A DNA stretch of 6,822 nt, from NCBI GenBank assembly GCA_019307805.1, contig JAFDIX010000357.1:1-6822 (forward strand), read 5' to 3'. The notes under the pieces are model-generated. The model had not been told where the DNA came from and searched no databases. It saw only the letters and a program-made list of their open reading frames with translations. The position numbers were made by a program, and so were the translations under genes. Below, piece after piece: positions 6,634 to 6,822 of the stretch. Source of the DNA: Deltaproteobacteria bacterium. Its GTDB lineage: Bacteria; Desulfobacterota; DSM-4660; Desulfatiglandales; HGW-15. Each line of letters starts with the position of its first letter. Position 1 is the first letter of the stretch.

Positions 6634-6803
6634 TTTTCTCAAATTTTTCTCTTGACAAATTAGAAAAGGGGTAGTACAAATTAATTCATCAGATGAGCAG
6701 AAGATTATAGGTTTTATACCAACATTGACATAACCTTTTGAGCCTGTAAGCCACGAAGTAGCAGCTCAGTTGTTATAGCTAAGGCCTGTATTGGTGGCAA
6801 GGG
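6634..6803 (+). repeat. Long direct repeat, right copy
   Basis: This is the second copy of the segment at 28-197, at a constant offset of 6606 bases. The mismatches are one near 6687 and four clustered in the part corresponding to bases 140-170 of the left copy. Similarity seems to continue to the window edge with small gaps. It also carries the promoter-like pair TTGACA (6652-6657) and TACAAA (6675-6680). What follows it lies outside the window. Confidence 0.9.
6652..6680 (+). promoter_or_regulatory. Sigma-70-like promoter in right repeat copy
   Basis: TTGACA and TACAAA are separated by 17 bases, identical to the left copy. Their conservation is not independent evidence, because the two repeats are nearly identical overall. 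The pair points out of the window to the right. Confidence 0.4.
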
Positions 6804-6822
6804 GAGGTTAGGTATTTGGAGC

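Overview
The window looks like chromosomal DNA of an anaerobic bacterium, most plausibly a sulfate-reducing or syntrophic deltaproteobacterium (Desulfobacterota). This is inferred from a TRAP transporter placed directly upstream of a small two-cluster ferredoxin-like protein and a tungsten/molybdopterin aldehyde:ferredoxin oxidoreductase (AOR), and from the abundant IS-like debris around them. No sequence search was run, so the taxonomy is only a lean.

Layout, left to right. Bases 28-197 hold a non-coding repeat that returns almost unchanged at 6634-6803 in the same orientation. Bases 198-633 have no convincing gene. A + strand cluster follows: a TRAP solute-binding protein (634-1737), an 84-bp gap with a strong hairpin, the small TRAP membrane subunit (1822-2343), the large TRAP membrane subunit (2340-3653, overlapping the previous stop by ATGA), a 96-residue 8-Cys ferredoxin-like protein (3678-3968) and an AOR large-subunit gene (4080-5899). 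Beyond the cluster, 5900-6067 is intergenic, 6068-6386 is a short element with 22-bp terminal inverted repeats, 6387-6633 is AT-rich DNA with nested direct and inverted repeats, and the second copy of the flanking repeat closes the window.

How the genes would have worked together: the TRAP system would import an organic solute, probably an organic acid or a related compound, using an ion gradient. The ferredoxin-like protein and AOR would interconvert an aldehyde and a carboxylic acid with electrons passing through Fe-S clusters. The AOR gene is broken, however. It has an in-frame TGA after codon 77, then a deletion with a frame change that removes roughly 40 codons of the cofactor-binding N-terminal domain, and a Phe where the family has the first Cys of its Fe-S cluster motif. 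The rest of the frame is intact to a normal C-terminus, so the decay looks recent. The transporter genes look intact, although the solute-binding protein lacks the arginine that normally grips the substrate carboxylate.

The main points for a second look are the recent AOR pseudogene, the atypical TRAP binding protein, the intercistronic hairpin, the long direct repeats bracketing the whole cluster, and the short inverted-repeat element downstream. I found no clearly novel defence, RNA or mobile system.
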